A DNA stretch of 64,000 nt from Chitinophagaceae bacterium (lineage in GTDB: Bacteria > Bacteroidota > Bacteroidia > Chitinophagales > Chitinophagaceae). The stretch spans positions 62,001 through 126,000 of the forward strand of contig JADJPV010000001.1 of assembly GCA_016713085.1 (NCBI GenBank), in the 5' to 3' direction. The notes below the pieces were generated by a model. It made no database searches and was not told where the DNA came from. It saw only the letters and a list, made by a program, of their open reading frames with translations. The translations under genes and the position numbers were made by a program. Below, piece by piece: positions 46,346 to 57,023 of this stretch. How positions within the stretch are numbered: the stretch's first letter is position 1; each line of letters begins with the position of its first letter.

Positions 46346-48490
46346 TTATGCATTCACTTTGCCCTTCACCTTTGCAATCACTTCTTCAGCGATATTGTTT
46401 GGTGCAGGAGCATAATGACTGAACTCCATGGTTGAAGTTGCACGGCCTGAAGACAATGAACGCAACTGTGTAACATAACCAAACATTTCACTTAATGGAA
46501 CTTTGGCTCTGATCACCTGTGCATTTCCTTTTGTATCCATTCCTTCCAGCATACCACGACGACGGTTTAAGTCACCTGTTACATCACCCATGTACTGATC
46601 AGGAGTTACCACTTCTACTTTCATGATTGGTTCGAGCAATGTTGGTTTTGCTTTGCGGCCGGCTTCACGGAAACCACCCTTTGCACAAAGTTCAAAACTC
46701 ATTGCATCAGAATCCACATCATGGTAACTGCCATCAAATACACGAACTTTCATGTTCACCATCGGATAGTTAGCCAGTACACCATTGGTCATTGCTGATT
46801 CGAAACCTTTTGTAATAGCAGGAACAAATTCTTTTGGAATTGATCCACCAAACAAATCGTTTACGAACTGGTAGCTCTTACCCGGGTTCTCTGTTAACCA
46901 TGTTTCATCAGCTGGCCCGATTTCGAAAATGATATCGGCAAACTTACCACGACCACCAGACTGTTTCTTCAACACTTCACGGTGCTCAACTGATTGTTTG
47001 AACGCTTCTTTATAAGCCACCATCGGTGCACCCTGATTGATTTCAACCTTGAATTCACGACGCATACGGTCAACAATAATCTCTAAGTGTAATTCACCCA
47101 TACCACTCAGGATGGTTTGTCCTGTTTCTTCATCTGTTCTTACACGCAGAGTAGGATCTTCTTCTACCAGTTTAGAAATAGCCAGGCCCATTTTATCAAC
47201 GTCGGCCTGTGCTTTTGGTTCAACTGCTAAAGAGATTACAGGCTCAGGAATAAACATGTTCTCCAGAGTGATCGGATGATTTTCATCGCACAAAGTATCC
47301 CCTGTTTTAATTTCCTTGAAACCTACTGCAGCACCAATATCACCAGCTTCAATAAAGTCGATTGGATTTTGCTTGTTGGCAAACATCTTCATGATACGGC
47401 TGATACGCTCTTTCTTACCGCTTCTTACATTCAACACATAAGAACCTGCATCCAGATGACCTGAATACACCCGGAAGAATGCAAGACGACCAACGAAAGG
47501 ATCAGTCATGATTTTAAAGGCCAGAGCTGCAAAAGGTTCTTTCGCATCAGGATGACGTTCAATTTCAGCACCAGTATCAGGATCTGTTCCTTTAATGGCT
47601 TCAATATCCATTGGTGAAGGCAGGTAACGGCAAACAGCATCGAGTGCAGTTTGTACACCTTTATTTTTGAAAGAAGAACCGCACATCATTGGCACAATGC
47701 TTAAATCAATGGTTGCCTTACGTACTGCTTCATGAATTTCATCTTCCGTAATGGAATCAGGATTATCAAAAAACTTCTCCATCAACCTGTCATCGTATTC
47801 TGCAACGGCTTCTACTAACTGTGCTCTCCAGTCTTTTGCTTCTTCCAGCATATCAGCAGGAATTTCGATTTCATCAAAGGTCATTCCTTCTGTTTCCATG
47901 TGCCAGATAATTCCTTTCATTTTGATCAGATCAACCACACCGCCAAAATCATCTTCAGCACCAATTGGCAACTGAAGAGGAACTGCTTTTGAACCAAGCA
48001 TTTCACGAACCTGCTTCACTACATTGAGGAAGTCGGCACCGCTGCGGTCCATTTTATTTACGAAACCAATACGTGGTACATTGTAACGGTTTTCCTGGCG
48101 CCAAACAGTTTCAGATTGTGGTTCAACACCATCAACCGCACTGAACAACGCAATCAAACCATCCAGTACACGCATGGAACGTTCTACCTCAACGGTAAAA
48201 TCCACGTGGCCCGGAGTATCAATGATATTGAACGCATATTTTTTTGTATCAGCATTTACAACACCTTTTGTTGTAGGAAAACTCCAATGACAGCTTACAG
48301 CCGCAGAAGTAATGGTTATACCTCTTTCCTTTTCCTGCTCCATCCAGTCGGTAGTAGCTGCACCATCGTGCACCTCACCAATTCTGTGGATCATACCCGT
48401 GTAGCGCAGGATACGCTCAGTGGTAGTTGTTTTACCGGCATCAATATGAGCCGCAATACCGAAGTTTCTCTGAAATCTTAAATCTGCCAT
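46346..48490 (-). CDS. fusA: Elongation factor G
   Basis: Translational GTPase that drives ribosome translocation. The 714 residues are complete: G1 AHIDAGKTTTTERIL, G2/switch EKERGITITSA, G3 DTPGHVDFTVEVERS and G4 NKMDRSGADF, then domains II-V with GMGELHLEIIVDRMRREF and the C-terminal MEFSHYAPAPNNIAEEVI. It lies downstream of rpsL and rpsG, but rpsG has its own terminator. fusA seems to have its own promoter about 264 bases upstream and a structured leader (48491-48753). Confidence 0.98.
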   Translation of the reverse strand: MADLRFQRNFGIAAHIDAGKTTTTERILRYTGMIHRIGEVHDGAATTDWMEQEKERGITITSAAVSCHWSFPTTKGVVNADTKKYAFNIIDTPGHVDFTVEVERSMRVLDGLIALFSAVDGVEPQSETVWRQENRYNVPRIGFVNKMDRSGADFLNVVKQVREMLGSKAVPLQLPIGAEDDFGGVVDLIKMKGIIWHMETEGMTFDEIEIPADMLEEAKDWRAQLVEAVAEYDDRLMEKFFDNPDSITEDEIHEAVRKATIDLSIVPMMCGSSFKNKGVQTALDAVCRYLPSPMDIEAIKGTDPDTGAEIERHPDAKEPFAALAFKIMTDPFVGRLAFFRVYSGHLDAGSYVLNVRSGKKERISRIMKMFANKQNPIDFIEAGDIGAAVGFKEIKTGDTLCDENHPITLENMFIPEPVISLAVEPKAQADVDKMGLAISKLVEEDPTLRVRTDEETGQTILSGMGELHLEIIVDRMRREFKVEINQGAPMVAYKEAFKQSVEHREVLKKQSGGRGKFADIIFEIGPADETWLTENPGKSYQFVNDLFGGSIPKEFVPAITKGFESAMTNGVLANYPMVNMKVRVFDGSYHDVDSDAMSFELCAKGGFREAGRKAKPTLLEPIMKVEVVTPDQYMGDVTGDLNRRRGMLEGMDTKGNAQVIRAKVPLSEMFGYVTQLRSLSSGRATSTMEFSHYAPAPNNIAEEVIAKVKGKVNA

Positions 48491-48753
48491 GACTATTTGA
48501 TTTGAATGTTTATCTTTTTAAAGATTGAAAATGAAATTATTTTATCAGCTATTGTTTCTTTGTTGATCACCTGTTGCGTCGCACACTTCAGGGCTTTGGG
48601 ATAGTTATCAGCTTATAGATGGGAAGGAAGCCCGGTTTATCCGGAACACCTGAAGCTGATATGTAAGATTTATACTCTCATATTATGCCGGTCAACAAAT
48701 AATCCAATTCCACGTAGATCAAACACCTCTTTTGATTATCTATTTAGGCGCCG
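48491..48753 (-). ncRNA. Candidate structured fusA leader RNA
   Basis: The 260 bases between a -7 box and fusA have no open frame of note. They hold a 9-bp perfect pairing (TATCAGCTT 48606-48614 with AAGCTGATA 48653-48661) enclosing a CCGG-ATAAA-CCGG hairpin (minus strand, 48632-48644). Two competing pairings exist: CTTCAGG (48586-48592) with CCTGAAG (48649-48655), and a second TATCAGCT (48543-48550) with the same AGCTGATA. Mutually exclusive helices suggest a regulatory leader; this is inference. Confidence 0.4.
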
Positions 48754-48761
48754 CAAAAGTA
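48754..48761 (-). promoter_or_regulatory. Candidate -7 box for fusA
   Basis: CAAAAGTA on the plus strand (TACTTTTG on the coding strand), between the rpsG terminator and fusA, 263 bases before the fusA ATG. Confidence 0.5.
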
Positions 48762-48811
48762 TGGATTTTTCCTGAGTGAAAAGCCAGCCCTCCCAAAAAA
48801 GTGGAAAACAA

Positions 48812-48838
48812 AAATCCCCCCGAAATACGGAGGGATTT
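48812..48838 (-). terminator. Terminator of rpsG
   Basis: The stem AAATCCCCCCG/CGGAGGGATTT has one mismatch and loop AAATA. The plus-strand AAAACAAA just left gives the U tract. It separates rpsL-rpsG from fusA. Confidence 0.8.
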
Positions 48839-48858
48839 GACTATAATGAAAGCTTTTA

Positions 48859-49326
48859 TTAAGTTCTGAAGTGAGCAAATGCTTTGTTAGCTTCTGCCAT
48901 ACGGTGTGTGTCTTCTTTCTTTTTGAAAGCACCACCTTCACCTTTACTTGCACTTACAATTTCATTGGCTAATTTATCAGCCATGCTGCGTCCGTTTCTT
49001 TCACGGCTGTAGCGGATGAGCCATTTAATGCTCAATGAAATTTTTCTGTCTGTACGTACTTCAGCAGGAATCTGGAAAGTTGCACCACCAATACGGCGGC
49101 TTCTTACTTCAACTGCAGGAGTTACATTAGCAATTGCCTTTTTCCAAACTTCGTAACCATCTTCACCGGTAGTTTTTGCTACCTTATCAACAGCATCATA
49201 AAAAATATTGAACGCAATACTTTTTTTACCCTGCCACATTAAATTGTTTACAAAGCGGCTCACCAAAACGTCGTTAAACTTTGGATCTGGTGCAAGCGCA
49301 ATTTTTTTAGGTTTCGTCTTCCTCAT
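48859..49326 (-). CDS. rpsG: 30S ribosomal protein S7
   Basis: A 155-residue primary binder of the 3' major domain of 16S rRNA. It shows MRKTKPKKIALAPDPKFNDVLVSRFVNNLMWQGKKS, GGATFQIPAEVRTDRKISLSIKWLI and HRMAEANKAFAHFRT, all typical of S7. It is 25 bases downstream of rpsL in the same operon and ends in its own terminator. Confidence 0.98.
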   Translation of the reverse strand: MRKTKPKKIALAPDPKFNDVLVSRFVNNLMWQGKKSIAFNIFYDAVDKVAKTTGEDGYEVWKKAIANVTPAVEVRSRRIGGATFQIPAEVRTDRKISLSIKWLIRYSRERNGRSMADKLANEIVSASKGEGGAFKKKEDTHRMAEANKAFAHFRT

Positions 49327-49351
49327 TGTATATAATAATTACTTTATGAGA

Positions 49352-49732
49352 TTATTTTTTAGCTTTTTCTTTCTTGGTACCATATTTCGAACGGCTCTTC
49401 TTACGGTCTTTTACACCGGCAGTATCCAGTGAACCACGAACGATATGATAACGTACACCCGGTAAATCTTTCACACGACCACCACGCACCAGCACAATGG
49501 AGTGCTCCTGCAGGTTGTGACCTTCACCGGGGATGTAAGCAATCACTTCCACTTTGTTGGTTAAACGCACTTTCGCTACTTTACGCAGTGCTGAGTTTGG
49601 CTTTTTAGGCGTAGTCGTGTAAACACGGGTACAAACTCCTCTGCGGAAAGGACAACTGTCCAACGCACGGGATTTGCTTTTCGCCCTGATAATTTCTCGT
49701 CCTTTTCTTACTAATTGTTGAATTGTAGGCAT
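49352..49732 (-). CDS. rpsL: 30S ribosomal protein S12
   Basis: Decoding-centre ribosomal protein of 126 residues. MPTIQQLVRKGR at the start, CPFRRGVCTRVYTTTPKKPNSALRKVAKVRL and GEGHNLQEHSIVLVRGGRVKDLPGVRYH include the streptomycin-site lysines (TPKKPNS and near VRGGRVKDLPG), all wild-type in appearance. It ends in a lysine-rich tail. The ATG at 49732 fits the family; an upstream in-frame start overlaps the promoter. Confidence 0.98.
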   Translation of the reverse strand: MPTIQQLVRKGREIIRAKSKSRALDSCPFRRGVCTRVYTTTPKKPNSALRKVAKVRLTNKVEVIAYIPGEGHNLQEHSIVLVRGGRVKDLPGVRYHIVRGSLDTAGVKDRKKSRSKYGTKKEKAKK

Positions 49733-49757
49733 TCGTGACCTTTTATTTTTCGGACGG

Positions 49758-49788
49758 CAAAGGTAAGCGGTAATATAATACAAACAAA
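49758..49788 (-). promoter_or_regulatory. Promoter of rpsL-rpsG
   Basis: The -7 box CAAAGGTA (49758-49765) is followed, 19 bases further upstream on the coding strand, by CAAAA (TTTTG, 49785-49788), matching the -33 TTTG/-7 TAnnTTTG layout. It lies 26 bases before the rpsL ATG. Confidence 0.65.
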
Positions 49789-49831
49789 AACTTTAGGATA
49801 TTTTCTGCTTCTATTAATCCACAGGCAACGC

Positions 49832-49839
49832 TATTTTTG
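49832..49839 (+). promoter_or_regulatory. -7 box of the PKD protein gene
   Basis: TATTTTTG (TAnnTTTG), upstream of both possible starts (49857 and 49929). Confidence 0.5.
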
Positions 49840-49928
49840 TGGAGAGAATCTGAAAAATGGATAAATATTCATTAAATTCAAAGTATTTTCGAGCAATAAC
49901 CCAACTGAAAACAAGTTTAATAACTTAC

Positions 49929-52900
49929 ATGAAACTTACCCCCAACCTTAAATATCATTGTCTTTTTTTAAGGCTGGGTATCTTTACGTTATCCCTGTTG
50001 GTATTTAATTTTCAATCGTTTTCACAGGCTCTTGTGGCGAATTTTACAGCTACCCCCTTTCCGGGTGTTCTCCGTTAGTGGTAACATTTACTGACCAATC
50101 AACCGGGGGCTACTTCCTGGCTTTGGGATCTGGGTAATGGTGTAATTTCTACTGATCGGAATCCTTCTACCATTTATGCAAACCCCGGGACTTATACGGT
50201 TATCCTAACAGCAACAAACGCAAGCGGATCAAATACAGTAACCAAAACAAATTTTATTACTGTAAATCCCACTCCGATTCCGGATTTTAATGCAAGTACC
50301 AGGTCTGGTTGTTTCCCCTTACGTGTACAGTTTAGCGATTTGTCTGATCCCGTTTTTGGAACAATTGTAAGTTGGGACTGGAACTTTGGAAACGGCGGAA
50401 CATCTACTTTACAAAACCCCCTGTATGTATATACCACAGCAGGCAGTTTCTTTGTAAGCCTTACTGTAACTAACAGTTCGGGCTGTACTAAAACAATTGT
50501 CAGGTCTAATTACATTACTGTATTGAATGGTGTAAAAGCAGACTTTAATTTTAACCCGGCTCAAAACTGTAAACCTCCTGAAACAATAACATTCAATAAT
50601 CTTTCTACCGGTCCGCCTGTTTTAAGTTACCAATGGGACTTTGGCGATGGTAATACTTCAACAGCTCTTAACCCAAACAATAACTATTTAAGCGCAGGGC
50701 CATTTACAGTACGATTAATTACAACCAGTACCCAGGGATGTGTTGATACAATTGTAAAAACAAATTATGTTCAGCTTAATAATTTTCAACCAACCATCGG
50801 AGCTCCTGACAGTGCCTGTGTAAATACTCCAATCAATCTGCAAAATTTATCTGTTCCAACACCTCCTAACTCATTATGGAATTTTGGCGATGCAACAACA
50901 TCATCACAAACCAACCCCGTAAAAACATATACTGCTGTTGGAACTTATACAATCAAATTAATAAACTTTAATGCTGCCTGCAGTGACTCGATAACAAAAA
51001 CAATTCTCATACGGCCAAAACCAACTGCCAATTTTGTAACCACAGATCTCATTGCATGTAAAGCTCCCCATACAGTTAACTTTCAAAACCTTTCTGCAGG
51101 TGGAACAGGTTATGAATGGGATTTTGGTGATGGTAATACATCCACACTATTAAACCCGGTACATACTTACACCGCTACCGGCAATTTTACCGTTCGCTTA
51201 GTTGTAACAAATGGTTCAGGATGTACCGATACGTTAACAAGAGCAGCATATATTCAGGTGCAGCGACCTTTATTTAATCCATTAATCAACCCGAATGAAG
51301 GTTGCAGATTGTTAAATGTAAATTTCCAGGCAAACTCAAGTTCACTTGATGGAATTACATCCTGGTTCTGGGATTTTGGTGATGGCAATACATCTGTTTT
51401 ACAAAACCCAAATCATGTGTATGATTCAGGAAGCTATTCTGTTAAACTCAGAATTGTTACCGGGCTTGGCTGCATTGATTCAACCCGTTACGACAGTGTG
51501 CGTGTTGGTGTGAAACCGGTAGCAGCTTTCAGTGCAGTTCCTTTAAATGTCTGCGCATTTGCAGATGTTCAGTTTACTGATTTATCAACTGGAAATCCCA
51601 ATCAATGGTTCTGGGATTTTGGCGATGGTAACAGTTCAATCCTTCAAAACCCAACTCATACTTACCAAGATACAGGTCTGTTCTCCATCCGGCTTTTTAT
51701 TTACAACAACCGATGTCCGGATACTTCAATTGTTTTAGATTATATCAGGGTGCTTCCTCCCATTTCCCGGTTTAATTATGCTGTCAACTGCGGAGTAAAT
51801 AAACGGGAAGTAATTTTTACTGATCAATCTGTTGCACCGTTAACTTGGAACTGGGATTTTGGTGATGGCAATACATCAACCGCACAAAATCCTTCACATG
51901 TATACGCAGCACTGGGCACATACACTGTTAAACTAACGGTAACTAATGGAAGCTGCTCCCACGATGTGTCACATACTTTTACATTGGTTGATGAAACACC
52001 CGACTTTACTGCAGTAAAACAAACTGCATGCAGAAATGAAGTCATCCAGTTTAACGGCATCAATTTCAATCCTGCAAATATCAGTTCCTATAGCTGGGAT
52101 TTGGGTGATGGCGACACATCTACTTTACTCAACCCTACGCATAGTTATCCCAATGCAGGCAATTATGCCATCCGGTTAATCATTACAGATATCAATGGCT
52201 GCAGCGACACTTTACTGCGTAATAATTACATCCGTGTAAACGGACCTGTTGCAAGTTTCACCATTAATCAAACGCAATTATGTTTAAGCAGCAGTGTGAG
52301 TTTAACCAACACTTCAACACCGGATGGAGTAAATGTAATCAACCGTGTGGTGTGGGATATGGGCAATGGTGATATTCAAAATACATTAATCAATCCATTC
52401 GTTTATGTATATCCTGCTGCAGGAAACTATACAATTAAGCTCACAGTTACAGATGTTTCTGGATGTGCTGATTCTGTTTCACAAAATAATCTTGTTACAG
52501 TTCTGCAGCCAATAGCAAAATTTATTGTCGATACCCTCTCCTGCCCGGGCACTGTTTTACAGTTTACTAATCAATCAACAGGTGGTTCAGGTGCTGAAAC
52601 TTATACATGGGATTTTGGTGATGGCAATACATCCACACTTGGAAATCCAACACACAGTTATGCTTCCGTTGGAATATATGCAGTTAAATTAATCATAAGC
52701 GAACCGATTGGCTGTTTGGATTCGATGACACTTAATATCCGTATTGATACACCAAGAGCTGCCTTTACTGTAAATGACACATTAACCATTTGTCAGCCAT
52801 TTGAAGCGAAGTTTACTAATAACAGCAGTTACTTCATCAGTTCAACCTGGGATTTTGGCGATGGATTTGCATCAACTGATTTAAACCCTACTCACTTTTA

Positions 52901-54734
52901 TGTTGTTCCCGGATATTACACCATACGGTTAATTGTACAATCAAATGGTGGTTGTACTGACACTGCTTATCAAACAATCAGGATTGGAAGGGATACCGGC
53001 ACTCTCAATTATTTACCGTTAGATGGCTGTGCACCGCTCACTGTTAACTTCCAGGTAAGAACAGATTTCCCTTTGACATATACCTGGGATTTTGGCGACG
53101 GTCTTACACTTGTTACAACTGATTCAAACCAGGTGCATACTTATGGGCCCGGAATATTTATTCCAAAAATAATTATTAAGGACAGGCTTGGGTGTACCGG
53201 CATCATTGAAGGAATTGATTCAATTAAAGCATATGGATCAATACCCAACTTTGGTGTTGATTCGGCATTGTTCTGCGACAGGGGAACTGTTCAATTTATT
53301 GACTCATCTTTCTCTTCAGATATTATTACCGGTTATGTATGGGACTTTGGTGATGGCACTATATCGAATTCAATTACAGCTCCATCGCATACTTATACCG
53401 CACCGGGTTTATACAATGTAAAACTAACTATTACAACATTTCATGGATGCATCGACAGCGTTACTAAAACTGCACTGATAAAAGTAGTTCCGTCGCCGCA
53501 GATCAATATTATTGGAGACACAAGTTTCTGTATGCCTGCAAGTGTACTGCTGCAGGGACAATTGTTAAACCCCGATACTTCTGTTGTGAGCTGGCGGTGG
53601 GACATTGACGGACAGATTTTCAATGCACAAAACCCGCCTCCAATTATCAGGTCAGTTGCTGATACCATCTTCACTCAACTTGTTGCGACCAATGGAACAG
53701 GCTGTACCGATACGGCGTATAAAACAATTGTGGTGCATCCATTGCCAACAGTGAATGCAGGAAACGATACAACCATCTGCTTAGGAACTTTTGCAACATT
53801 AAATCCAACCGGTGCCGCAACTTATGTATGGAGCCCACCAACCTATCTTAACTGTACCAATTGTACCAACCCGCAGGCAAGTGTGCAAGACGATATTCAG
53901 TACACAGTTACAGGCACATCGCAATATGGTTGTGTAAATACAGACAGTGTACTTGTAAAAGTAAAAAAGCCATTTACAATTCTTGTTGGCCCGAGTGACA
54001 CAATTTGTATTGGCCAAAGCACTGTATTACATGTAAGCGGTGCAGAAAATTACAGATGGTCACCTGCAGGTTCATTGAACGATTCAACCAGTGCAAATCC
54101 TGTTGCCTCCCCGACAGTTACAACAACCTATACAGTTAACGGATACGACAGTTTAAACTGTTTCCAAACAACAGCAACAGTTACTGTTGTGGTATATCCT
54201 TACCCAGTTGTAAATGCAGGAAGAGACACAACTATTCGTGGTGGAAATCCAGTAAGGTTATTGCCGCAATTATCTGCTGATGTAACCAGTGTACTCTGGT
54301 CGCCAATAACAAATTTATCATGCACTACCTGTATTAATCCAATTGCAACTCCAATTAAAACTACTACCTACCGCATCATTGCCAGCAACCCCGGAGTTTG
54401 CAGCAGCTTTGATGATGTAAAAATAACAGTGCTCTGCGACCGCAACAGCATCTTCATTCCCAATGCATTTACACCAAACGGCGATAATGTGAATGATCGT
54501 TTTTATGTAATGGGCTATGGAATTCAAAATGTAAAATCAATGCGTGTGTATAACCGTTGGGGAAATTTGATTTTTGAAAAAACATATGTAGATGCCAACG
54601 ATCCATTAAAGGGTTGGGATGGAACTATGAACGGCCAACCGGCACCTCCGGGCCTGTTTACATACACAACAGAAATTATTTGCGGTGATGGAGGGATTTT
54701 CCCTGTATCAGGAACGGTGATACTAATCAGGTAA
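49929..54734 (+). CDS. Giant PKD-repeat surface protein with gliding-motility C-terminal domain (two frameshifts)
   Basis: Secreted protein of about 1600 residues. A signal peptide (core LGIFTLSLLVFNF, then SFSQ) precedes 14 clear PKD domains, each with W-D-F-G-D-G-N-x-S or a variant and a following P-x-H-x-Y, plus one degenerate copy. Three Ig-like repeats follow (VNAGNDTTICLGT...). It ends in a CHU_C/type B sorting domain: IFIPNAFTPNGDNVNDRFYV, YNRWGNLIFE, GWDGTMNGQPAPPGLFTY. T9SS exports it to the surface, where it may act as an adhesin. A missing T at 50058-50060 and an extra G at 50105-50109 break the first PKD. They cancel in length (3n), and repair gives FSGCSPLVVTFTDQSTGATSW. An ATG at 49857 is an alternative start. 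Confidence 0.9.
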
Positions 54735-54740
54735 AATAAA

Positions 54741-54764
54741 AAAGCGGTTCTGTAGAACCGCTTT
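54741..54764. terminator. Bidirectional terminator
   Basis: The perfect 10-bp stem AAAGCGGTTC/GAACCGCTTT with loop TGTA has A6 on the left and T6 on the right. It serves the PKD gene and the convergent ilvE. Confidence 0.93.
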
Positions 54765-54784
54765 TTTATTTTCTGATAACTCAA

Positions 54785-55837
54785 TTAGATTTTATACATC
54801 CACTCATGCACATCAGCTTCTTTTCCTTCCCTGATGGCAGTGAGTCTGCGTTTTACTTCTGGTGAAATTGTCCATTTGTCTGTATCAAATAACATGGACA
54901 ATTCTTTGTAACGTAATTCTTTGATCATAGAAATAGTTGCAGCAGTGCCTGTACCAAACACTTCTTTTAATTCACCGCTTTTATACGCTTCAACCACTTC
55001 ATCAATACTGATATGCCTTTCCTCAACTTTCAATCCCATTTCCTGTAAAATTACCATTACACTGTTGCGTGTTACGCCGGCAAGAATGGTTCCTTCACCA
55101 AGATCAGGAGTAATGGCTGTGTTGCCAATAATTACAAATCCATTCATCATACCAAACTCCTGCAGGTATTTATGTTCAATCGCATCTGTCCACAATACCT
55201 GGTCGTATCCTTTTTTCTTTGCTTCATTTGTTGGGTACATAGATGACCCGTAGTTGCCCGCTGCTTTTGCATAACCAACACCGCCGGGTACTGCACGAAC
55301 ATAATGTTCTTCTACATAAATCTTCATTGGTACAGCATAGTATGGGCCAGTTGGACAAAGGATGATCATAAACTTATACTTATCGCTTGGTTTTACACCA
55401 ATTACATCATCATTTGCAAACATGAAAGGGCGGATGTACAAAGAATGATCATGCTTAACAGGAATCCACTCTTTATCAAGTGCAATCAGCTGACGCATAC
55501 CTTCAATAAAAATTTCTGCAGGAACCTGGGGCATCTGCATGCGTTCTGCAGAAATATTAAAGCGTTTGAAATTATCATACGGACGAAAGATAAATGCATT
55601 ACCATTTTCATGGCGGAATGCTTTGATTCCTTCAAAAATGCTCTGGCCATAATGGATGGCAGCATTGGCAGGAGAAATGCTTATAGGTGCATAGGGTTTA
55701 ATCTCAACATTTTTCCATTCACCATCTTCATAATCAGCAACCAGCATGTGATCAGTAAAGTTTTTTCCAAAAGGAACATTACCCAGATCAAGGCTGCCCA
55801 GTTTACTCGTTTCAGATTTTGTAACTAAAATATCCAT
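54785..55837 (-). CDS. ilvE: Branched-chain amino acid aminotransferase
   Basis: PLP fold type IV transaminase, last step of Leu, Ile and Val synthesis and first of their breakdown. MDILVTKSETSKLGSLD at the start, GQSIFEGIKAFR, YIRPFMFA, GVGYAKAAGNYGSSMYPTNEAKKKGYDQVLWTD (PLP lysine in this segment) and ITPDLGEGTILAGVTRNS mark a type II BCAT. About 350 residues. An upstream ATG at 55849 adds four residues (MIAA) and cannot be excluded. Confidence 0.94.
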   Translation of the reverse strand: MDILVTKSETSKLGSLDLGNVPFGKNFTDHMLVADYEDGEWKNVEIKPYAPISISPANAAIHYGQSIFEGIKAFRHENGNAFIFRPYDNFKRFNISAERMQMPQVPAEIFIEGMRQLIALDKEWIPVKHDHSLYIRPFMFANDDVIGVKPSDKYKFMIILCPTGPYYAVPMKIYVEEHYVRAVPGGVGYAKAAGNYGSSMYPTNEAKKKGYDQVLWTDAIEHKYLQEFGMMNGFVIIGNTAITPDLGEGTILAGVTRNSVMVILQEMGLKVEERHISIDEVVEAYKSGELKEVFGTGTAATISMIKELRYKELSMLFDTDKWTISPEVKRRLTAIREGKEADVHEWMYKI

Positions 55838-55856
55838 AGCGGCGATCATAACTCGT

Positions 55857-55864
55857 TATTTTTG
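55857..55864 (+). promoter_or_regulatory. -7 box of the 55913-58557 gene cluster
   Basis: TATTTTTG (TAnnTTTG), 48 bases before the ATG at 55913. Confidence 0.5.
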
Positions 55865-55912
55865 ACAAAGAAACGAAAAAACAATCTAAGCTCAGCTCCA
55901 TTGATCAATCGT

Positions 55913-56410
55913 ATGGGATTTGAAACTATTCAACTTACCGGTCAGCAAATCGAAGAATTGTATTCTTCTCACCTCGTTATAACCGAAAAAACGGAGAACC
56001 CAAAGCCTGAAAAAACAGCAAAACCGGCGGGAACAGGAATTACAGGTAAGAATAAAAAGCAATTTGTGTGGGTGGTTAACGAGGCTGCCTATCCTTTTTT
56101 AAGCGATGAAGATTTCCAGTTTTTGAGCGAAGTGATAAGCGCTTGCAAAATGAATATGGATGATATTGCCCTGGTGAATATTGCCCAAAACAATCTGGAC
56201 TTTGAACAGACAATTGCTGAGCTTCAGCCAAAAATCCTGATCGTTTCATTTTTGGATCGAAATTGGATTCTGGGAAATAAAGAAGCCTATACACTGCAGC
56301 AGGAAGAGACTTATCAGCTTTACATTACAGAAGAACTACAGGTTATCAGGAACGATAAAGTAAAAAAATCAAAACTCTGGCTGGCTTTAAAGCAAATGCT
56401 GGGCCTTTAA
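55913..56410 (+). CDS. Conserved hypothetical protein
   Basis: A 165-residue soluble protein starting MGFETIQLTGQQIEELYSSHLV. After a charged linker (about residues 25-50), an alpha/beta domain begins VWVVNEAAYPFLSDEDFQFLSEVI, continues ALVNIAQNNLDFEQTIAELQPKILIVSF and closes with KVKKSKLWLALKQML. The closing Lys-x-x-Leu-Trp-x-x-Leu-Lys pattern is reminiscent of DNA polymerase III psi/uracil-glycosylase-like folds, but this is a weak impression, not a call. First gene of a tight cluster with rdgB. Confidence 0.55.
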   Translation: MGFETIQLTGQQIEELYSSHLVITEKTENPKPEKTAKPAGTGITGKNKKQFVWVVNEAAYPFLSDEDFQFLSEVISACKMNMDDIALVNIAQNNLDFEQTIAELQPKILIVSFLDRNWILGNKEAYTLQQEETYQLYITEELQVIRNDKVKKSKLWLALKQMLGL

Positions 56411-56417
56411 TAGAACT

Positions 56418-56996
56418 ATGAAAGAACTAATATTCGCAAGCGGCAATAAACATAAAGCTGAAGAAATTGAAGCAGCACTGCCGCCAAATTTTCTCATCAT
56501 TATCATGAAAGAGGCAGGAATTACAGAAGATATTCCCGAGCCTTATCCTACATTGGAAGAAAATTCAAAGCATAAAGCAGAGTTTCTTTTCAACCGGCTG
56601 AAAAAGGATTGTTTTTCGGAAGATACCGGGCTGGAAGTGGAATCTTTGAACGGAGAACCAGGCGTTAAGAGTGCCCGCTATGCAGGTGAAGACAGGAGTT
56701 TTGAAAAGAACATTGAAAAGCTGCTGATCAACCTGCAAGGAAATACAAACAGAAAAGCCAGATTCAGAACAGTATTTACATTGATTCTGAATGGTGAACA
56801 ATACCAGTTTGAAGGTTTATGTCCCGGTGTAATTACAGAAAAAAGCTCCGGAAGCGGTGGTTTTGGATATGACCCTGTATTTTTACCCGAAGGTGGGTTT
56901 AAAACTTTTGGCGAAATGAGCATGGAAGAAAAAAGCCAGTTCAGCCACAGGAAAAAAGCCCTCGACAAAATGATCCGGTTCCTTGAAAGCAGGTAA
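56418..56996 (+). CDS. rdgB: XTP/dITP diphosphatase (house-cleaning NTPase)
   Basis: Hydrolyses non-canonical purine triphosphates such as dITP and XTP to the monophosphates, protecting DNA. Signatures are FASGNKHKAEEIEAALP (N-terminal substrate loop), the catalytic SEDTGLEVESLNGEPGVKSARYAG, and GSGGFGYDPVFLPEG plus SHRKKALDKM near the end. 192 residues, normal. It begins 7 bases after the preceding stop. Confidence 0.95.
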   Translation: MKELIFASGNKHKAEEIEAALPPNFLIIIMKEAGITEDIPEPYPTLEENSKHKAEFLFNRLKKDCFSEDTGLEVESLNGEPGVKSARYAGEDRSFEKNIEKLLINLQGNTNRKARFRTVFTLILNGEQYQFEGLCPGVITEKSSGSGGFGYDPVFLPEGGFKTFGEMSMEEKSQFSHRKKALDKMIRFLESR

Positions 56997-57023
56997 AACG
57001 ATTTGTTGATGTAAAGCAACCAA

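Noticed and set aside
48116..48481. 121-codon plus-strand frame opposite the start of fusA
   Set aside because: A shadow of the conserved GTPase domain on the other strand.
50340..54100. Regularly spaced repeats that might suggest a CRISPR array
   Set aside because: The spacing is about 240-270 bases and the repeats are the coding blocks of PKD domains in one open frame.
55304..55828. 174-codon plus-strand frame opposite ilvE
   Set aside because: Antisense to a well-conserved aminotransferase and without any recognisable feature.
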